From: Pseudomonas syringae
Lineage (GTDB): Bacteria; Pseudomonadota; Gammaproteobacteria; Pseudomonadales; Pseudomonadaceae
DNA length: 64,000 nt
Direction of reading: 5' to 3'
Assembly: GCF_001698815.1 (NCBI RefSeq)
Contig: NZ_LGSI01000040.1
Span: forward strand, 1 to 64,000
The notes under the pieces are model-generated. The model saw only the letters and a list, made by a program, of their open reading frames with translations, ran no database searches and was not told where the DNA came from. Within the stretch, counting starts at the first letter, position 1. Each line of letters opens with the position of its first letter. A program made the translations under genes and the position numbers. Shown here piece by piece: positions 45,853 to 55,680 of this stretch.

Positions 45853-46842
45853 ATGGATAGCGTCGACTTGAATGTCCTGCGCAGCGTTCTGGAATGGCGT
45901 CTCGCAGGGCAACGTGTGGTGTTGTATAGCGTGGTTCAGACCTGGGGCAGCGCGCCTCGTCCACCCGGCGCGATGCTCGCATTGCGCGAAGACGGCGTGG
46001 TCATCGGCTCGGTTTCCGGTGGCTGTATCGAGGACGACTTGATTGCCCGCCTGCAGGACGGGCGCTTGCAGCGTGGCGGGCAGGGCATCGAATTGATCAC
46101 TTATGGCGTCACCCTGGATGAAGCGGCGCGTTTCGGCCTGCCTTGCGGTGGCACTCTGCGCCTGACGCAAGAGTGGGTCGGCGATGAACAGTGGGTCGCA
46201 GAACTCTTGCAGCGTTGCGAAGACCATCAAATCGTTGCCCGTGAACTCAATCTGCACACCGGCGAAGTCAGCCTGCACAGCGCGCAACGCGACGATGTGG
46301 TGAGTTTTGATGGCAATACCTTGCGTACCATTTACGGCCCGCGCTGGCGTTTGCTGTTGATTGGCGCCGGGCAACTGTCCCGCTATGTCGCGGAAATGGC
46401 CCATTTGCTGGATTTCGACGTGCTGATCTGCGATCCGCGCACGGAGTTCTCCTTCGGCTGGGAAGATCAGCAAGCCCGCTTTGTGCCGGGAATGCCCGAC
46501 GATGCGGTGCTGGCCATCGAGACCGATGAGCGCACCGCCGTGGTCGCTCTGACCCATGATCCACGCCTGGATGACATGGCGCTGCTCACGGCATTGAACT
46601 CTCCGGCATTTTACGTCGGGGCGCTGGGCTCGCGGGTCAATAGTCAGAAACGCCGGGGAAACCTCGCGCTCCTGGGTTTGAGTGAGACGGCCATCGCCCG
46701 CTTGCACGGCCCGATCGGCCTACATATCGGCAGTCATACCCCGGCTGAGATCGCGCTTTCGTTGATGGCCGAAATCGTCTCCATCAAGAACGGCATTGCG
46801 CTGCAACAGAAAAAACCGTTGATCGCCGAGACCGCGCATTGA
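45853..46842 (+). CDS. XdhC-family molybdenum-cofactor insertion protein
   Basis: 329 residues. XdhC/CoxI domain at the N-terminus (WGSAPRPPGAMLAL ... GSVSGGCIEDDL, about 31-65) and a Rossmann C-terminal domain (LLLIGAGQLSRYVAEMA; FYVGALGSR). Such proteins bind, sulfurate and insert Moco into xanthine-dehydrogenase-type enzymes. GAGGA lies before the ATG at 45853, so the upstream in-frame ATG (45829) is not used. It overlaps the next gene by 4 bases. No molybdoenzyme is encoded in the window. Confidence 0.9.
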   Translation: MDSVDLNVLRSVLEWRLAGQRVVLYSVVQTWGSAPRPPGAMLALREDGVVIGSVSGGCIEDDLIARLQDGRLQRGGQGIELITYGVTLDEAARFGLPCGGTLRLTQEWVGDEQWVAELLQRCEDHQIVARELNLHTGEVSLHSAQRDDVVSFDGNTLRTIYGPRWRLLLIGAGQLSRYVAEMAHLLDFDVLICDPRTEFSFGWEDQQARFVPGMPDDAVLAIETDERTAVVALTHDPRLDDMALLTALNSPAFYVGALGSRVNSQKRRGNLALLGLSETAIARLHGPIGLHIGSHTPAEIALSLMAEIVSIKNGIALQQKKPLIAETAH

Positions 46843-47432
46843 GCAATGAGGTCTGCGCCATTGTGTTGGCCGCAGGGCAGGGCAGTCGTTATCGGGCCGT
46901 GGCCGGGAATGATCAGCATAAGCTCTTGGCGCATTGCCTGGGTTTGGACGGGGTTGTGCGCCCCGTGCTGGAGCAGGTTCTGATCGGGCTGAGCGGCGTT
47001 GTGGATAAGTGCCTGTTGATAACTCGCACGGATTGCCCGGAAATCTCCCGGCTTGGCCTGTATTACGGCTGTGAAGTGGTGCTGCTGGATTCACCCGGCA
47101 TGGGCGACAGCATCGCTGCTGCGGTCGCTGTTGAGCCCGATTGTCGCGGCTGGTTGGTAGTGCTGGGCGATATGCCGTTTATCCTGCCGGAGACCTTGAG
47201 TAACGTGGTTGCGTCTTTGCGGGAGGATTGCATCAGCGTGCCCCTTCATCAAGGTGTGCGCGGCCATCCGGTGGGTTTTGGGCGCGAGCTCGGCCCTGCG
47301 CTGATGACCCTGACCGGAGATCAAGGCGCCAAGCGTCTGTTCAAGACGTCGCGGGTGCAGCTTATCGAAGTAGATGATCCCGGTGTGCTGTGGGACGTAG
47401 ATACGCCCGAAGCCCTGATCTTCAAGCCATAA
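46839..47432 (+). CDS. MobA/MocA-like nucleotidyltransferase
   Basis: 197 residues with VLAAGQGSRY (9-18), HKLL, LLVVLGDMPF and GHPVGFGREL, the MobA-like NTP transferase pattern. MocA adds CMP to molybdopterin for xanthine-oxidase-type enzymes, which agrees with the XdhC partner upstream. The start is a TTG overlapping the XdhC stop (TTGA). Ends at a strong bidirectional terminator shared with rne. Confidence 0.88.
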   Translation: MSNEVCAIVLAAGQGSRYRAVAGNDQHKLLAHCLGLDGVVRPVLEQVLIGLSGVVDKCLLITRTDCPEISRLGLYYGCEVVLLDSPGMGDSIAAAVAVEPDCRGWLVVLGDMPFILPETLSNVVASLREDCISVPLHQGVRGHPVGFGRELGPALMTLTGDQGAKRLFKTSRVQLIEVDDPGVLWDVDTPEALIFKP

Positions 47433-47454
47433 ACGGCTGCAAAAAAAGGCCATA

Positions 47455-47490
47455 AAAAAGCCCCACCTGCTTTCACAGGTGGGGCTTTTT
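47455..47490. terminator. Bidirectional terminator between the MobA-like gene and rne
   Basis: Perfect 15-base stem AAAAAGCCCCACCTG / CAGGTGGGGCTTTTT with a 6-base loop. The flanking A and T runs serve both converging genes. Confidence 0.95.
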
Positions 47491-47515
47491 ATTCAGCGCT
47501 GTGTAAGCGAAGAGC

Positions 47516-50500
47516 TTAGGCGAGCGGTTTAGGCTCGTTGCTTTCTTCCAGCGCTTTCGGGTGTTGCTGCACGACTTCTTCAACCGATTGCAGGTTTTCG
47601 TCGACGACCGGCGAAGGTTGAGTCGGCTCGGCCTCAGGTGCAACCGGCGCAGCTTCAGTCACGACTGGAGCGTTGGCGGCAGCTTCTTCAGCTTCTTTTT
47701 GCAGACGTTCAGCTTCACGCTTGCGACGACGCACTTCACGCGGGTCGTTTGGCGCGCGGCCAGTGCTGCTCACCGGAGCGGCTGGGGCCTGGGGTGCAAC
47801 TTCGGCCTCGACTTCGGCGACAGCTACTGCAGCTTCTGCCGCAGGTGGCGTAGCGACGATTTCCGGAGCTGCATAAGGCGCAGTCGCTTCGGCAACCACA
47901 GGTGCAGGTGTTGGCAGCTCAGCCGATTCAGTGACCGCCGGTTCAGTAACCGAAGCCTCTTCACGGGATGGAGCTGCTTCTTCTGCCTGTGGTGCTTGGG
48001 TGGTTGGCTCTGGCGTTGGCTTGAACGGTACGACGCGCTCGGCGTGCGGTGCGTCGAACAGTTCGGTCTGGGCGGCCATTGCTGGTGCTTCGACCGGAGC
48101 TTCGAACGCAGGCTGTACTTCTACATCCGGCGCTGGCTCGGCTTTAGGCGCCTGCTCGGCGACTGGAGCTTCGATTGCCGGTGCTTCGATTGCAAAAGCT
48201 GCGGTTTCGGCAACTTCAGTTTTCGCAGCTTCAACTTCTGGTGCTTCAAACGCTGGCGTCTGGATCGACGGGGTTTGCACCTCGGTCGATTGGGCGAAGG
48301 ACGAATCCGACGCTTCGACGGATGCAGTCGCACGTTCTGCCTGACGATTGGCCTGAGCTTCGGCCGGGGCGCTGATTACAGTGCTGGCGACAGCGGCTGT
48401 CACTGCCAGCCCTGCGGCGACATCGGCGCTGCTGGCTTGCTCGGCGTCTTCTTCGGCACCTTCAGCGCCTTCGGAGCCTTCGATCACATTGCCATTGGCA
48501 TCACGTTGACGCTCGCGACGGTTGCTGCGACGACGCTGACCACGTGAGCGACGACGAGGGCGATCGCCTTCGGCGCCGTCCTGATTATCGTCGGCGATCA
48601 GCTCTTCGTTGAGCAACACTTCGTCTTCACTGACCGCTGCTACGGCCTGTTCGGCACGTGGCTGGCGCTCTTCGCGAGGCTGGCGAGGCTGGCGTTCTTC
48701 ACGTGGAGCACGTTCAGGGCGCTCTTCGCGGGCCAGGTTGACTGCCGGGGCAGCATCCAGTGGCTCACGCAGTTCGCGGACCGGACGGTCTTCGCGGGAC
48801 TTACGGTCTTCACGCGGAGCACGCGGTGCGCGTTCTTCACGTGGCGCGCGGGCCGGACGCTCTTCGCGTGGGGCTGCGGCAACAGGAGTGGTTTCGTCGC
48901 GAACTTCACGCGGCTCGCGCGGTGCGCGCTCTTCACGTGGCGCACGCTCTTCGCGAGGAGCGCGTTCTGCACGCTCTTCACGCGGGGCGCGTTCTTCGCG
49001 GGGCTTGCGCTCTTCGTCACGACGATTGGTGCGACCACGGCTCTGTTGACGACCGTTGCGGCGTTCCTCGTTGCGAGCCGGACGCTCGGCAGCCGGTTTT
49101 TCAACGACGACCGGTGCGGCAGGCTCTTCCTTGGCGGCGAACAGGCTGACCAGGGATTTCACCAGACCCTTGAACAGGCTTGGTTCATGAACAACCGGAG
49201 CAGGGGCGGGAGCAGCAGCTTCAACCGGAACCGGTGCGTTGGCACGTGGCGGCGCGGTCTTGACTGCGGCTTCCTGGCGAACCAGGGTGCGGGTCGCAGC
49301 GGCAGGCGGCGCGACTTCTTCCACTTCGGCAGCGGCAGCGGCGATTTCGTAGCTGGACTGATTGGTGTGCGCTTCCGGGCTGTCATCACGCAGACGCTGC
49401 ACTTCGAAGTGTGGCGTTTCGAGATGATCGTTCGGCAGGATGATGATGCGGGCGCGGGTGCGCAGTTCGATCTTGGTGATCGAGTTGCGTTTTTCGTTGA
49501 GCAGGAACGCGGCAACCGGGATCGGCACCTGGGCGCGGACTTCGGCAGTACGGTCCTTCAGGGCTTCTTCTTCGATCAGGCGCAGAATTGCCAGCGACAG
49601 CGATTCAACGTCACGAATGATGCCGGTGCCGTTGCAACGCGGGCAGACGATGCCGCTGCTTTCACCCAGGGAAGGGCGCAGGCGCTGACGGGACATTTCC
49701 AGCAGGCCGAAGCGCGAGATGCGGCCGACCTGAACGCGGGCGCGGTCGGCTTCCAGGCTTTCGCGGACTTTTTCTTCCACGGCGCGCTGGTTCTTGGCTG
49801 GCGTCATGTCGATGAAGTCGATGACGATCAGGCCGCCGATATCACGCAGGCGCAATTGACGGGCGATTTCTTCAGCCGCTTCAAGGTTGGTCTGCAGCGC
49901 GGTTTCTTCGATATCGCTGCCTTTGGTGGCGCGGGCCGAGTTGATGTCGATGGACACCAGGGCTTCGGTCGGGTCGATAACGATAGAGCCGCCGGAAGGC
50001 AGTTCAACGACGCGCTGGAAAGCGGTCTCGATCTGGCTTTCGATCTGGAAACGGTTGAACAGCGGAACGCTGTCTTCGTAAAGCTTGATCTTGCTGGCGT
50101 ACTGCGGCATCACCTGACGGATGAACGTCAAGGCTTCTTCCTGGGCTTCGACGCTGTCGATCAGCACTTCGCCGATGTCCTGACGCAGATAGTCGCGGAT
50201 GGCGCGGATGATCACGTTGCTTTCCTGGTAGATCAGGAAAGGTGCGGAGCGATCCAGGGATGCTTCCTTGATAGCGGTCCAGAGTTGCAGCAGGTAATCG
50301 AGGTCCCACTGCATTTCTTCGCTGCTGCGGCCCAGGCCGGCAGTGCGCACGATCAGACCCATGTCGGCCGGAGCGATCAGGCCGTTGAGTGCTTCACGCA
50401 GTTCATTGCGTTCTTCACCTTCAATGCGACGGGAAATACCGCCGGCACGCGGGTTGTTCGGCATCAGGACCAGATAACGACCGGCGAGGCTGATGAAGGT

Positions 50501-50845
50501 GGTCAAGGCTGCGCCTTTGTTGCCACGTTCTTCTTTCTCGACCTGAACGATGACTTCCTGGCCTTCGCTCAGGACGTCCTTGATGTTGACGCGGCCTTCA
50601 GGAGCCTTTTTGAAGTACTCGCGGGAGATTTCCTTGAGGGGCAGGAAGCCATGGCGCTCAGAGCCAAAATCGACAAAGGCAGCCTCCAGGCTTGGTTCGA
50701 TGCGAGTGATTCGGCCTTTATAGATGTTGGCTTTCTTCTGCTCGCGTGCACCCGACTCGATGTCCAGGTCATAGAGGCGTTGGCCATCTACCAGTGCAAC
50801 ACGCAACTCTTCGGGTTGAGTTGCGTTAATCAGCATTCTTTTCAT
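47516..50845 (-). CDS. rne: Ribonuclease E
   Basis: Endoribonuclease and degradosome scaffold. 1109 residues. Catalytic half: S1 domain (about 36-118), RNase H/DNase I-like parts, and the zinc-link CPRCNGTG (about 403-410). The C-terminal half is low-complexity: an Arg/Glu-rich stretch with many APREER-type repeats (roughly nucleotides 48640-49060) for RNA binding, then a long Pro/Ala/Glu-rich region. The start is the ATG at 50845 ([21 protein letters not shown]); the upstream extension is leader. Likely autoregulated through its long 5' leader. Divergent from rluC. Confidence 0.96.
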   Translation of the reverse strand: MKRMLINATQPEELRVALVDGQRLYDLDIESGAREQKKANIYKGRITRIEPSLEAAFVDFGSERHGFLPLKEISREYFKKAPEGRVNIKDVLSEGQEVIVQVEKEERGNKGAALTTFISLAGRYLVLMPNNPRAGGISRRIEGEERNELREALNGLIAPADMGLIVRTAGLGRSSEEMQWDLDYLLQLWTAIKEASLDRSAPFLIYQESNVIIRAIRDYLRQDIGEVLIDSVEAQEEALTFIRQVMPQYASKIKLYEDSVPLFNRFQIESQIETAFQRVVELPSGGSIVIDPTEALVSIDINSARATKGSDIEETALQTNLEAAEEIARQLRLRDIGGLIVIDFIDMTPAKNQRAVEEKVRESLEADRARVQVGRISRFGLLEMSRQRLRPSLGESSGIVCPRCNGTGIIRDVESLSLAILRLIEEEALKDRTAEVRAQVPIPVAAFLLNEKRNSITKIELRTRARIIILPNDHLETPHFEVQRLRDDSPEAHTNQSSYEIAAAAAEVEEVAPPAAATRTLVRQEAAVKTAPPRANAPVPVEAAAPAPAPVVHEPSLFKGLVKSLVSLFAAKEEPAAPVVVEKPAAERPARNEERRNGRQQSRGRTNRRDEERKPREERAPREERAERAPREERAPREERAPREPREVRDETTPVAAAPREERPARAPREERAPRAPREDRKSREDRPVRELREPLDAAPAVNLAREERPERAPREERQPRQPREERQPRAEQAVAAVSEDEVLLNEELIADDNQDGAEGDRPRRRSRGQRRRSNRRERQRDANGNVIEGSEGAEGAEEDAEQASSADVAAGLAVTAAVASTVISAPAEAQANRQAERATASVEASDSSFAQSTEVQTPSIQTPAFEAPEVEAAKTEVAETAAFAIEAPAIEAPVAEQAPKAEPAPDVEVQPAFEAPVEAPAMAAQTELFDAPHAERVVPFKPTPEPTTQAPQAEEAAPSREEASVTEPAVTESAELPTPAPVVAEATAPYAAPEIVATPPAAEAAVAVAEVEAEVAPQAPAAPVSSTGRAPNDPREVRRRKREAERLQKEAEEAAANAPVVTEAAPVAPEAEPTQPSPVVDENLQSVEEVVQQHPKALEESNEPKPLA

Positions 50846-51558
50846 GTAGTACCGTCGGTTTCCGGGCTGCCGGAAACGGCGTTCGGCACACACGACTTCT
50901 CACGGTCGGTGTCAGGGCACGTCAAGAGTGTTTAAACACTCCAGTGTCTAGCGGGGAACCGGCCAAAGGGGCCGGGGTCGCGACGACGTTTCCTGCTTGC
51001 TGGGGTGACATAAAGCCACCCTGTCAGCAATAGCTTTGTCAGGAGGAGGAATCGACCATCGGTAGCGGACGAGATGAAGCGTCTTGAATAAGCCTAGTGC
51101 TACACAGTCCGATGGTTGTGCGTCTCCACCCTACACGTATCCCTGATAATTCGGGTGCTGCCGCGCGCAGAATCCGCAGCGTGTTGGCATTTACCGCGAC
51201 CTTCTTCAGGAGGGCCGCGCATCATGGCTTAAGGCGTTGTTTCCGAAGTATTCGCACGAAATGTCTGTAGATGACTGCACTTTGTGAACTGGCCGTGAAT
51301 TTTGAGCTCTGAAGGCGAGTGATAACTCTGCGATCTGGCTTGTTTCAGGCCTCATGTCACCTGCGCTTGTTACATCTCCAGGCTGTTCGTTGTCACCGAA
51401 AGCCCCGTAGGACGGCCTCGCGTCCTCGTGAATTGCGTTGGGCAGGGCCGGTGGTTAGACCGTTTGTCCGCTGTCCAGGCCGCTTTTGGCGGCGTTCGCG
51501 ACTATAGCAGCAATCATTAAGTGCTTCAAATCCATAAAAAATTGTTATGATTTGCGGC
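50846..51558. promoter_or_regulatory. rne leader and rne/rluC divergent promoter region
   Basis: 713 bases without a supported gene (a 62-codon frame at 51319-51507 is not convincing). Next to rne it holds G/C-rich hairpins, for example CCGGCC-AAAGG-GGCCGG at 50959-50975 and complementary GCTG/CAGC segments about 51000-51030. In Pseudomonas the rne 5' UTR carries the conserved rne-II motif used for RNase E self-control. I infer that this is it from position and structure, without a covariance check. The rluC promoter is at the right end. Confidence 0.55.
51524..51551 (+). promoter_or_regulatory. rluC promoter (extended -10)
   Basis: TGTTATGAT (51543-51551) is an extended -10; CTTCAA at 51524-51529 is a possible -35 with 16-base spacing. 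The predicted start point (about 51557-51559) falls on the rluC ATG at 51559, and no Shine-Dalgarno sequence is present. Confidence 0.5.
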
Positions 51559-52515
51559 ATGACGAACATCACCCCTCCAACCCCCAGCGTCCAGCTGGTA
51601 GAGGTTGCGCCGGAATATGCCGGTCAACGTATCGATAATTTTCTTGTCACTTTCCTCAAAGGCGTGCCTAAGACCTTGATCTACCGCATTTTGCGCAAAG
51701 GCGAAGTGCGAGTGAACAAGGGTCGAATCAAGCCCGAGTATAAGTTACAGGCGGGCGACATCATTCGTGTTCCGCCTGTGCGCGTGCCTGAGCGGGATGC
51801 ACCCGTGCCTGTGGCGCAGGGCCTGTTGCAGCGCCTTGAGGCCGCCATTGTCTTCGAAGACAAGGCGCTGATCGTGCTGAACAAGCCCGCCGGTATCGCC
51901 GTGCATGGCGGCAGCGGCCTGAACTTCGGTGTGATCGAAGCCTTCCGTCAGATGCGCCCGGACGCCAAGGAGCTGGAGCTGGTGCATCGCCTTGATCGCG
52001 ACACCTCCGGTCTGCTGATGATCGCCAAGAAACGCAGCATGCTGCGGCACCTGCACGAAGCCTTGCGCGGCGATGGTGTCGACAAACGTTACATGGCCCT
52101 GGTTCGCGGGCATTGGGACACTTCGCAGAAACGCGTCAATGCGCCATTGCTCAAGAGCAACTTGCGTTCCGGCGAGCGCATGGTCGAGGTTAATGACGAA
52201 GGCAAGGAAGCACTGACGATCTTCAAGGTACTGCGTCGCTTCGGTGACTTCGCCACTATGGTCGAGGCCAAACCGGTGACCGGCCGCACGCACCAGATTC
52301 GCGTGCATACATTACATGCCGGGCACGCCATCGCCGGCGACACCAAGTACGGCGACGAAGATTTCAGTCGCGAAATTCGTGATCTGGGCGGCAAGCGTCT
52401 GTTTCTGCATGCCTATATGTTGACCGTGCCGCTGCCCGATGGTGGCGAGTTGAAGTTACAGGCTCCCGTGGATGACATGTGGGCCAAGACCGTGGAGCGA
52501 TTGAGTGCGCCCTGA
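51559..52515 (+). CDS. rluC: 23S rRNA pseudouridine(955/2504/2580) synthase RluC
   Basis: 318 residues. S4 domain (about 15-80; [31 protein letters not shown]) and the catalytic domain with Asp146 in [11 protein letters not shown], plus GRTHQIRVH. The ATG at 51559 gives the family N-terminus ([18 protein letters not shown]); the ATG at 51547 lies inside the predicted -10 box. The next gene overlaps its end by 11 bases. Confidence 0.95.
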   Translation: MTNITPPTPSVQLVEVAPEYAGQRIDNFLVTFLKGVPKTLIYRILRKGEVRVNKGRIKPEYKLQAGDIIRVPPVRVPERDAPVPVAQGLLQRLEAAIVFEDKALIVLNKPAGIAVHGGSGLNFGVIEAFRQMRPDAKELELVHRLDRDTSGLLMIAKKRSMLRHLHEALRGDGVDKRYMALVRGHWDTSQKRVNAPLLKSNLRSGERMVEVNDEGKEALTIFKVLRRFGDFATMVEAKPVTGRTHQIRVHTLHAGHAIAGDTKYGDEDFSREIRDLGGKRLFLHAYMLTVPLPDGGELKLQAPVDDMWAKTVERLSAP

Positions 52516-53203
52516 TTTTAAACCGTCAAGCTATGAGCTGTTGATTTTCGATTGGGATGGCACCCTGGCTGACTCCATCGGTCGCATTGTCGAGGCAATG
52601 CAGGTCGCTGCGGCCCTGAGCGACCGTGAGGTGCGTGATGATTTTGCTATCAAGGGCATCATTGGCCTGGGTTTGCCGGAAGCCATTCGCACGCTTTATC
52701 CGGACATCAGCGCCAACGATCTGATCGACTTCCGCCAACGCTATGCCGACAGTTATATGGCTCTGGATAACACTGTCCCTTCGCCACTGTTCGCCGGGGT
52801 GCGGGACGTGATCGAAGCCTTTCGCGCAGATGGTTATCAGTTGGCAGTGGCCACCGGCAAGGCCCGTCGCGGCCTGGATCGAGTGCTCAAGGCGCACGAC
52901 TGGCTGGATTTCTTCGACATCACTCGCGCTGCTGACGAAACTGCCAGCAAGCCGGATCCGCTGATGCTCAACGAGATCCTTGAGCATTGCGGCGTTGCGC
53001 CCGAGCGGGCGCTGATGGTCGGTGATTCGTCTTTTGATCTGTTGATGGCGCGTAACGCTGGCATGGATTCGGTCGCGGTGGGGTATGGCGCGCAGTCGCT
53101 GTCCTCGTTGCTTGAATACGAACCGCGTTTGGCCGTCGACAGTTTTTCCGAGCTGCGCACCTGGTTGGGTGCGCCCAGTGCTGAATCTTCGTTGTTGGGG
53201 TGA
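52505..53203 (+). CDS. HAD-family hydrolase, phosphoglycolate-phosphatase-like
   Basis: 232 residues: HAD motif I FDWDGT with Asp16 and Asp18, motif II ATGK, motif III KPDP, motif [17 protein letters not shown]. The substrate is unknown. Starts at a GTG inside the end of rluC (11-base overlap), so it is coupled to it. Followed by sppA after 7 bases. Confidence 0.92.
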   Translation: MRPDFKPSSYELLIFDWDGTLADSIGRIVEAMQVAAALSDREVRDDFAIKGIIGLGLPEAIRTLYPDISANDLIDFRQRYADSYMALDNTVPSPLFAGVRDVIEAFRADGYQLAVATGKARRGLDRVLKAHDWLDFFDITRAADETASKPDPLMLNEILEHCGVAPERALMVGDSSFDLLMARNAGMDSVAVGYGAQSLSSLLEYEPRLAVDSFSELRTWLGAPSAESSLLG

Positions 53204-53210
53204 TTGAGAA

Positions 53211-54215
53211 ATGTCGGACGAATGGAAAGCGCCAGTCTCCAGAGATGCAGACGAAGTCGCAGACAGCAAGGCTGACGCCAAGAGCTGGAAGTTGCTGGAA
53301 AAAACCCTGCTGGCTGGCGTTCAGGAGCAGCGGCGCTCGCGGCGCTGGGGGATCTTCTTCAAATCCCTGACTTTTTTGTACCTGATTACTGCGTTGTTCC
53401 TGTTCACGCCACTGATGAGCTTTGACAAAGGCGCGTCGCGCAGCGAGAACCATACTGCGCTGATCGAAGTGCAGGGCATGATTGCCGACAACGAGCCGGC
53501 GAGTGCCGATAACATCGTCGGCAGCCTGCGTGCGGCCTTCGAGGACAGCAAGACCAAGGGGGTGATCCTGCGGATCAACAGCCCGGGTGGCAGTCCGGTG
53601 CAGTCCGGCTATATCGCCGACGAAATACGCCGCCTGCGCGCTGAGAAGCCTGCGATCAAGGTGTATGCCGTCATTACCGACCTGGGCGCTTCGGGTGCCT
53701 ATTACATCGCCAGCGCCGCTGACCAGATCTATGCCGACAAGGCCAGTCTGGTGGGCTCGATTGGTGTCACGGCTGCAGGCTTCGGTTTCGTCGGCATCAT
53801 GGACAAGCTGGGCGTCGATCGACGGACTTACACGTCGGGCGAGCACAAGGCCTTTCTTGATCCGTTCCAGCCGCAAAAAGCTGATGAAACGGCTTTCTGG
53901 CAGGGCGTTCTGGATACCACGCATCGGCAGTTCATCGCCAGCGTCAAGCTTGGCCGTGGCGACCGCCTCAAGGATAAAGAACATCCTGAGCTGTTCTCGG
54001 GGCTGGTCTGGACCGGTGAGCAGGCTTTGCCGTTGGGCTTGATCGATGGGCTGGGCAGTGCCAGTTACGTTGCGCGTGACGTTATCGGCGAGAAGGAGAT
54101 GGTTGACTACACCGTCAAGGAGTCGCCTTTCGATCGGTTCTCGAAGAAGCTCGGCGCCAGCGTCGCTCAGCAGATAGCCATGTGGGCGGGTTTTAACGGA
54201 CCGTCGTTGCGCTGA
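53211..54215 (+). CDS. sppA: Signal peptide peptidase SppA (S49 family)
   Basis: 334 residues, the short single-domain form. One N-terminal membrane helix (about 52-70), catalytic Ser161 in LGASGAYYIAS and general-base Lys213 in SGEHKAF; the 52-residue spacing equals that of Bacillus SppA (147/199). Degrades cleaved signal peptides in the membrane or periplasm. A terminator follows. Confidence 0.94.
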   Translation: MSDEWKAPVSRDADEVADSKADAKSWKLLEKTLLAGVQEQRRSRRWGIFFKSLTFLYLITALFLFTPLMSFDKGASRSENHTALIEVQGMIADNEPASADNIVGSLRAAFEDSKTKGVILRINSPGGSPVQSGYIADEIRRLRAEKPAIKVYAVITDLGASGAYYIASAADQIYADKASLVGSIGVTAAGFGFVGIMDKLGVDRRTYTSGEHKAFLDPFQPQKADETAFWQGVLDTTHRQFIASVKLGRGDRLKDKEHPELFSGLVWTGEQALPLGLIDGLGSASYVARDVIGEKEMVDYTVKESPFDRFSKKLGASVAQQIAMWAGFNGPSLR

Positions 54216-54235
54216 TCGTTCTGCTTATAAAGAAG

Positions 54236-54258
54236 CCCGACCGTTGGTCGGGTTTTTT
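54236..54258. terminator. Terminator between sppA and the Maf/YceF gene
   Basis: CCCGACC-GTT-GGTCGGG followed by TTTTTT, 20 bases after the sppA stop. It is convergent with the Maf-family gene. Confidence 0.92.
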
Positions 54259-54268
54259 GTTTGTGGCC

Positions 54269-54847
54269 TCAGGGTACGATGACGCCCTCGTTGCTGAGCA
54301 TGTCGACCAGTCGAATCAGCGGCAGGCCGATCAGACTGGTGGCGTCGCTGCCTTCGGTGGCGCGAAACAGACTTACCCCCAACCCTTCGGCCTTAAAGCT
54401 GCCAGCGCAGTCGTAGGGCTCCTCTGCGCGCAGGTAACGCTCGATACGAGCCGGGTCCAGGATGCGCATATGCACGGTGAACGCCACGTGGTCGACCTGG
54501 CACTCGCCCGTTGCACTGTTCAGCAGTGCCAGGCCTGTCAGGAAGCTCACGCTGCGGCCGCTGGCAGCAGTCAGCTGTTCCAGGGCGCGTTCGAAGGTGT
54601 GGGGTTTGCCGAGGATCCTGCCGTCGAGTACCGCGACCTGATCCGAACCGATGATCAGGTGGTCGGGATAATCGTTGGCCAAGGCCCTGGCTTTCTCCTC
54701 GGCCAGCCTTTGCACCAGCTCGATGGCGCTTTCATCGGCACGATGGCTCTCGTCGATTTCAGGCGAGCTGCAGACGAACGGCAGGCGCAATCGGGCCAGC
54801 AATTCCCGGCGATAAGGTGAGCTGGAAGCAAGCAACAAGGGCAACAT
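54269..54847 (-). CDS. Maf-family nucleotide pyrophosphatase (YceF, 7-methyl-GTP)
   Basis: 192 residues: LLASSSPYRRELLARL (4-19), ESAIELVQRLAEEKARA-type helix, GSDQVAVLDG with the catalytic Asp near 70, and SFLTGLALL. YceF-type Maf proteins hydrolyse m7GTP and related modified nucleotides. GGAG 8 bases upstream supports the ATG at 54847 rather than the one four codons earlier. Divergent from yceD. Confidence 0.93.
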   Translation of the reverse strand: MLPLLLASSSPYRRELLARLRLPFVCSSPEIDESHRADESAIELVQRLAEEKARALANDYPDHLIIGSDQVAVLDGRILGKPHTFERALEQLTAASGRSVSFLTGLALLNSATGECQVDHVAFTVHMRILDPARIERYLRAEEPYDCAGSFKAEGLGVSLFRATEGSDATSLIGLPLIRLVDMLSNEGVIVP

Positions 54848-54914
54848 GCGGTTCTCCATCAGGTGAAAGTTGATTCTAATCAGTCTGCTAGTGGATAACA
54901 GGCCTGAATTTCCT

Positions 54915-54943
54915 TTGACATGCCTGGGGGTCGTCCCTAGAAT
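54915..54943 (+). promoter_or_regulatory. Near-consensus sigma-70 promoter of the yceD operon
   Basis: TTGACA (54915-54920), 17-base spacer, TAGAAT (54938-54943). Predicted initiation near 54949-54952, directly before the yceD ATG at 54953. Confidence 0.8.
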
Positions 54944-54952
54944 GCTGCGCCT

Positions 54953-55480
54953 ATGTTGAATGACCCGATTCCACCTCACGTTGACCCGCGCAAATTGGCT
55001 GATCGTGGCACTACCCTTCAAGGTGAAGTGCTGCTGGCCAATTTGGAGAGACTCTGCGACCCGCTTTCCGATAACCTCGGTACGGTGCAGGCGAAATTCG
55101 TTTTTGAGCGTGACGAACGCAGATCTGTGGTAATTCACAGCTCTATCGACGTCGAAGTCAAAATGGTTTGCCAGCGTTGTCTTGAGCTGGTCACCCTGCC
55201 GATTCACAGCGAATGCAGTTACGCGGTGATGAAGGAGGGTGCGAATACCCAGTCGTTACCGAAAGGTTATGACGTGCTGGAACTGGGCGAAGATCCATTG
55301 GATCTGCTGGCTTTGATCGAGGAAGAGCTTCTGCTCGCCTTGCCCATTGTGCCGGCTCATCATCCGGAAGAATGCCAGCAGCCGGCGGGTCTCGATGAGC
55401 CCGAACCGAGCGTGGACGAGGTAACGCGGTCCAACCCGTTCAGTGTATTGGCGCAGTTAAAGCGTGACCCAAACGTTTAG
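54953..55480 (+). CDS. yceD: YceD (DUF177), 23S rRNA accumulation protein
   Basis: 175 residues, with the DUF177 core VKMVCQRCLELVTLPIHSE and the acidic EEELLLALPIVPAH. Needed for 23S rRNA build-up in E. coli; always linked to rpmF. The MLNDPIPPHVDPRKLADRG start is the family N-terminus, yet no Shine-Dalgarno lies before it and the promoter's -10 ends nine bases upstream. Confidence 0.94.
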   Translation: MLNDPIPPHVDPRKLADRGTTLQGEVLLANLERLCDPLSDNLGTVQAKFVFERDERRSVVIHSSIDVEVKMVCQRCLELVTLPIHSECSYAVMKEGANTQSLPKGYDVLELGEDPLDLLALIEEELLLALPIVPAHHPEECQQPAGLDEPEPSVDEVTRSNPFSVLAQLKRDPNV

Positions 55481-55493
55481 GAGTTAATCAATT

Positions 55494-55676
55494 ATGGCTG
55501 TTCAGCAGAACAAAAAATCCCGCTCTGCCCGTGACATGCGTCGTTCCCACGACGCGCTTGAGGCAAGCACTCTGTCGGTAGAAAAGACAACTGGTGAAAT
55601 TCACCTGCGTCACCACGTTTCGCCGGAAGGTGTTTACCGTGGTCGTAAAGTGATCGACAAGGGCGCTGACGAGTAA
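55494..55676 (+). CDS. rpmF: 50S ribosomal protein L32
   Basis: 60 residues: [20 protein letters not shown] ... [18 protein letters not shown], standard L32. GGAG lies ahead of the ATG. It has no zinc-binding cysteines, as in other Gram-negative L32 (C-minus form). In the yceD-rpmF-plsX operon. Confidence 0.98.
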   Translation: MAVQQNKKSRSARDMRRSHDALEASTLSVEKTTGEIHLRHHVSPEGVYRGRKVIDKGADE

Positions 55677-55680
55677 TTTC

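Noticed and set aside
47561..48547. Cys/Phe/Arg-rich 328-codon frame opposite the rne C-terminal half
   Set aside because: It arises from the Pro/Ala/Glu-rich rne tail read backwards; the composition is an artefact.
48609..49049. Ser/Arg-repeat frame opposite the rne repeat tract
   Set aside because: Mirror image of the APREER-coding repeats, with no start signals.
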